Below are positions 6,389-7,374 of a stretch of 7,374 bases of DNA, piece after piece; the stretch's first letter is position 1, and each line of letters opens with the position of its first letter. The DNA lies in contig DRTC01000380.1 in NCBI GenBank assembly GCA_011372345.1, positions 1-7,374 of the forward strand. Reading direction: 5' to 3'. The position numbers and the translations under genes were made by a program. Under the pieces are notes generated by a model. It ran no database searches. It had not been told where the DNA came from and was given only the letters and a program-made list of their open reading frames with translations. The DNA comes from Candidatus Cloacimonadota bacterium. Its GTDB lineage: Bacteria; Cloacimonadota; Cloacimonadia; Cloacimonadales; TCS61.

Positions 6389-6593
6389 TTTCGGTGTCTT
6401 TCGGTGTTTTCTGTCTGCCCCGAAGTAAAGGAGTGAAGCCGGAGGGTGAATTTTTTAGTTTTCATTCATGTTCTTTGTGGCGAAATTTTCTTACCATTGC
6501 GAAGGTCAAGCAAGAAGATTTTCTCTGGAAGTAACCATTCGCAAGGTTTTCTTCTGTGTCTTTCGGTGATTTTCAGTGTTTAATTTTTTCGTG
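6389..6593. repeat. Degenerate ~10-bp periodic repeats in the xseA-GHL10 gap
   Basis: This covers the 190-base intergenic stretch and the last codons of xseA. Units of the form TTTCNGTG appear in two clusters: 6389-6396, 6399-6406 and 6408-6415 on one side; TTCTGTG at 6552-6558, then 6561-6568, 6571-6578 and 6587-6593 on the other. The 13-mer GTGTCTTTCGGTG is exact at 6394-6406 and 6556-6568. Between the clusters are a related TTCTTTGTGG (6471), a GC-richer patch (about 6417-6449) and a near-repeat pair, ACCATTGCGAAGG / ACCATTCGCAAGG (6493-6505, 6534-6546). No ORF or tRNA is seen here. On the - strand the unit reads CAC-N-GAAA. Confidence 0.65.
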
Positions 6594-7374
6594 TTCATTC
6601 TTGTATTTAGCGGTTAAAATTTCCTTGATTTCGCAATTGCACGAACCGTCAGACAGCACAATTTCCAACAATTCCTTTTCATCCAATTTATGAACGGAAT
6701 TCAATATTTTAGTTCTTTGTCTTGCCAGGCTATAACCTCTTTTCATCGCTTCAAAAGGAGATAGTTCTTTCAATTGTTTACTTAAAATATTCAACCTGTT
6801 TTTTGATTTGTAAATGCTTTGCTGAAAAAGATGTTTCAATTTCAAAGACGCTTCATCGAGTCGTTGCTGAAAATTTTGCAGGATAAATTTGGGATGATAT
6901 TGACTTAATTTATTTTCCAGATCAAGTAGAATTAGTTTATTTGCATTTATGTTTCGTAAAGAAGATTGCCTAATTCGATTTGAGAAGTTTTTAATTTTGT
7001 TTAGAAGTTCGATTCTATCGGGAACAGCGAGTTCAGCAGCAGCAGATGGAGTCGGAGCACGCAGATCGGCAACAAAATCAGAGATGGTGAAATCAATCTC
7101 GTGACCGACAGCGGAAATGATCGGAATTTCGGATGCAAAGATCGTTCGTGCCAAATGCTCATCATTAAAGCAAAAAAGGTCTTCCTGCGAACCTCCGCCG
7201 CGACCGATGATGAGAACATCGACTTTTTCCTCTTCATTGAAAAACTTGTTGAAAAACTTGTTGAAAAACTTGATTCCTTCGATGATTTCAGGAGCAGCTT
7301 TTTCTCCCTGCACAGTTGCCGGATAGAGAAAAATCCGACAAGGATATCTGCGAGAAATTACATTCCGAATATCC
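6573..7374 (-). CDS. xseA: Exodeoxyribonuclease VII large subunit, C-terminal part (5' end outside window)
   Basis: The frame is open from the window edge (first full codon at 7373) to a TGA at 6575-6573. XseA is the catalytic large subunit of exonuclease VII, which with several XseB subunits degrades single-stranded DNA in both directions. Visible family landmarks in order are 'RYPCRIFLYPATVQGEKAAPEI', 'VDVLIIGRGGGSQEDLFCFN', 'IPIISAVGHEIDFTISDFVADLRAPTPSAAAELAVPDR', a long Lys/Leu/Gln-rich helical region (coiled coil that binds XseB), and 'LSPFEAMKRGYSLA' with the closing 'SDGSCNCEI' strand. An in-frame GTG at 7313 is an internal Val, not a start. Between 'VQGE' and 'DVLI' the protein is 8 residues longer than E. 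coli XseA, exactly accounted for by two extra copies of a 12-bp repeat. The last residues ('NEHEKIKH') and the stop codon lie in repeat DNA. No xseB follows downstream. Confidence 0.93.
   Translation of the reverse strand, partial: DIRNVISRRYPCRIFLYPATVQGEKAAPEIIEGIKFFNKFFNKFFNEEEKVDVLIIGRGGGSQEDLFCFNDEHLARTIFASEIPIISAVGHEIDFTISDFVADLRAPTPSAAAELAVPDRIELLNKIKNFSNRIRQSSLRNINANKLILLDLENKLSQYHPKFILQNFQQRLDEASLKLKHLFQQSIYKSKNRLNILSKQLKELSPFEAMKRGYSLARQRTKILNSVHKLDEKELLEIVLSDGSCNCEIKEILTAKYKNEHEKIKH
7237..7272. repeat. 12-bp tandem repeat, three exact copies, in frame inside xseA
   Basis: TTGAAAAACTTG is repeated exactly at 7237-7248, 7249-7260 and 7261-7272. Read on the - strand in the xseA frame it encodes the Lys-Phe-Phe-Asn unit three times. 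Because the unit is four codons, changes in copy number keep the frame open. The three copies are identical at every base, which suggests recent expansion by slippage. Confidence 0.95.

Noticed and set aside
6417..6449. The GC-richer patch in the xseA-GHL10 gap as a terminator or small RNA
   Set aside because: I could find only about 4 consecutive base pairs and no following U-run, so it is not supported as a hairpin.
6389..6593. A CRISPR array in the repeat-rich gap
   Set aside because: The repeats are ~8-13 bases and degenerate with ~10-base spacing, not 23-47-base repeats with uniform unique spacers, and no cas gene is nearby.
7237..7272. The 12-bp direct repeats as origin or plasmid iterons
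   Set aside because: They lie in frame inside the conserved xseA gene, number only three, and have no adjacent replication gene or AT-rich unwinding region.

Overview
The window reads as a piece of an AT-rich Gram-negative genome, most likely from the FCB superphylum and possibly Candidatus Cloacimonadota. This is an inference from several features together: a large gingipain-type (C25) surface protein carrying beta-helix, PKD and FN3-like modules, a signature of the type 'SPCIDTGDP...DGTRADMGA', a lipoprotein with a lipobox, and a GHL10-type exported protein. No rRNA or other phylogenetic marker is present, so the assignment is tentative.

Layout. Three genes lie on the + strand in the left part (1-4780): the 3' portion of a C25 cysteine peptidase with a modular C-terminal half, a nucleotide-sugar dehydrogenase of the UDP-ManNAc/UDP-GlcNAc dehydrogenase type, and a small LPP20-like lipoprotein. 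Three genes lie on the - strand in the right part (4839-7374): a short S4-domain RNA-binding protein (RqcP/Hsp15-like), an exported GHL10 family glycoside-hydrolase-like protein, and the C-terminal part of the exonuclease VII large subunit (xseA). The two sets converge on a strong stem-loop terminator at 4800-4832.

Function. The left genes and the GHL10 protein all concern the cell envelope or cell surface (secreted peptidase, sugar-nucleotide oxidation for surface glycans, lipoprotein, exported hydrolase-like enzyme). xseA and the S4 protein are housekeeping (DNA repair; translation or ribosome rescue). Spacings of 80-190 bases between genes do not suggest one tight operon. No complete undescribed multi-gene system is visible.

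The most interesting signals are in the DNA. An exact 12-bp unit is triplicated in frame inside xseA. A degenerate ~10-bp periodic repeat runs through the xseA-GHL10 gap and supplies the xseA stop codon. A repeat-like, strand-asymmetric tract encodes the GHL10 signal peptide. There are also hairpin structures around the S4 gene and the dehydrogenase gene.
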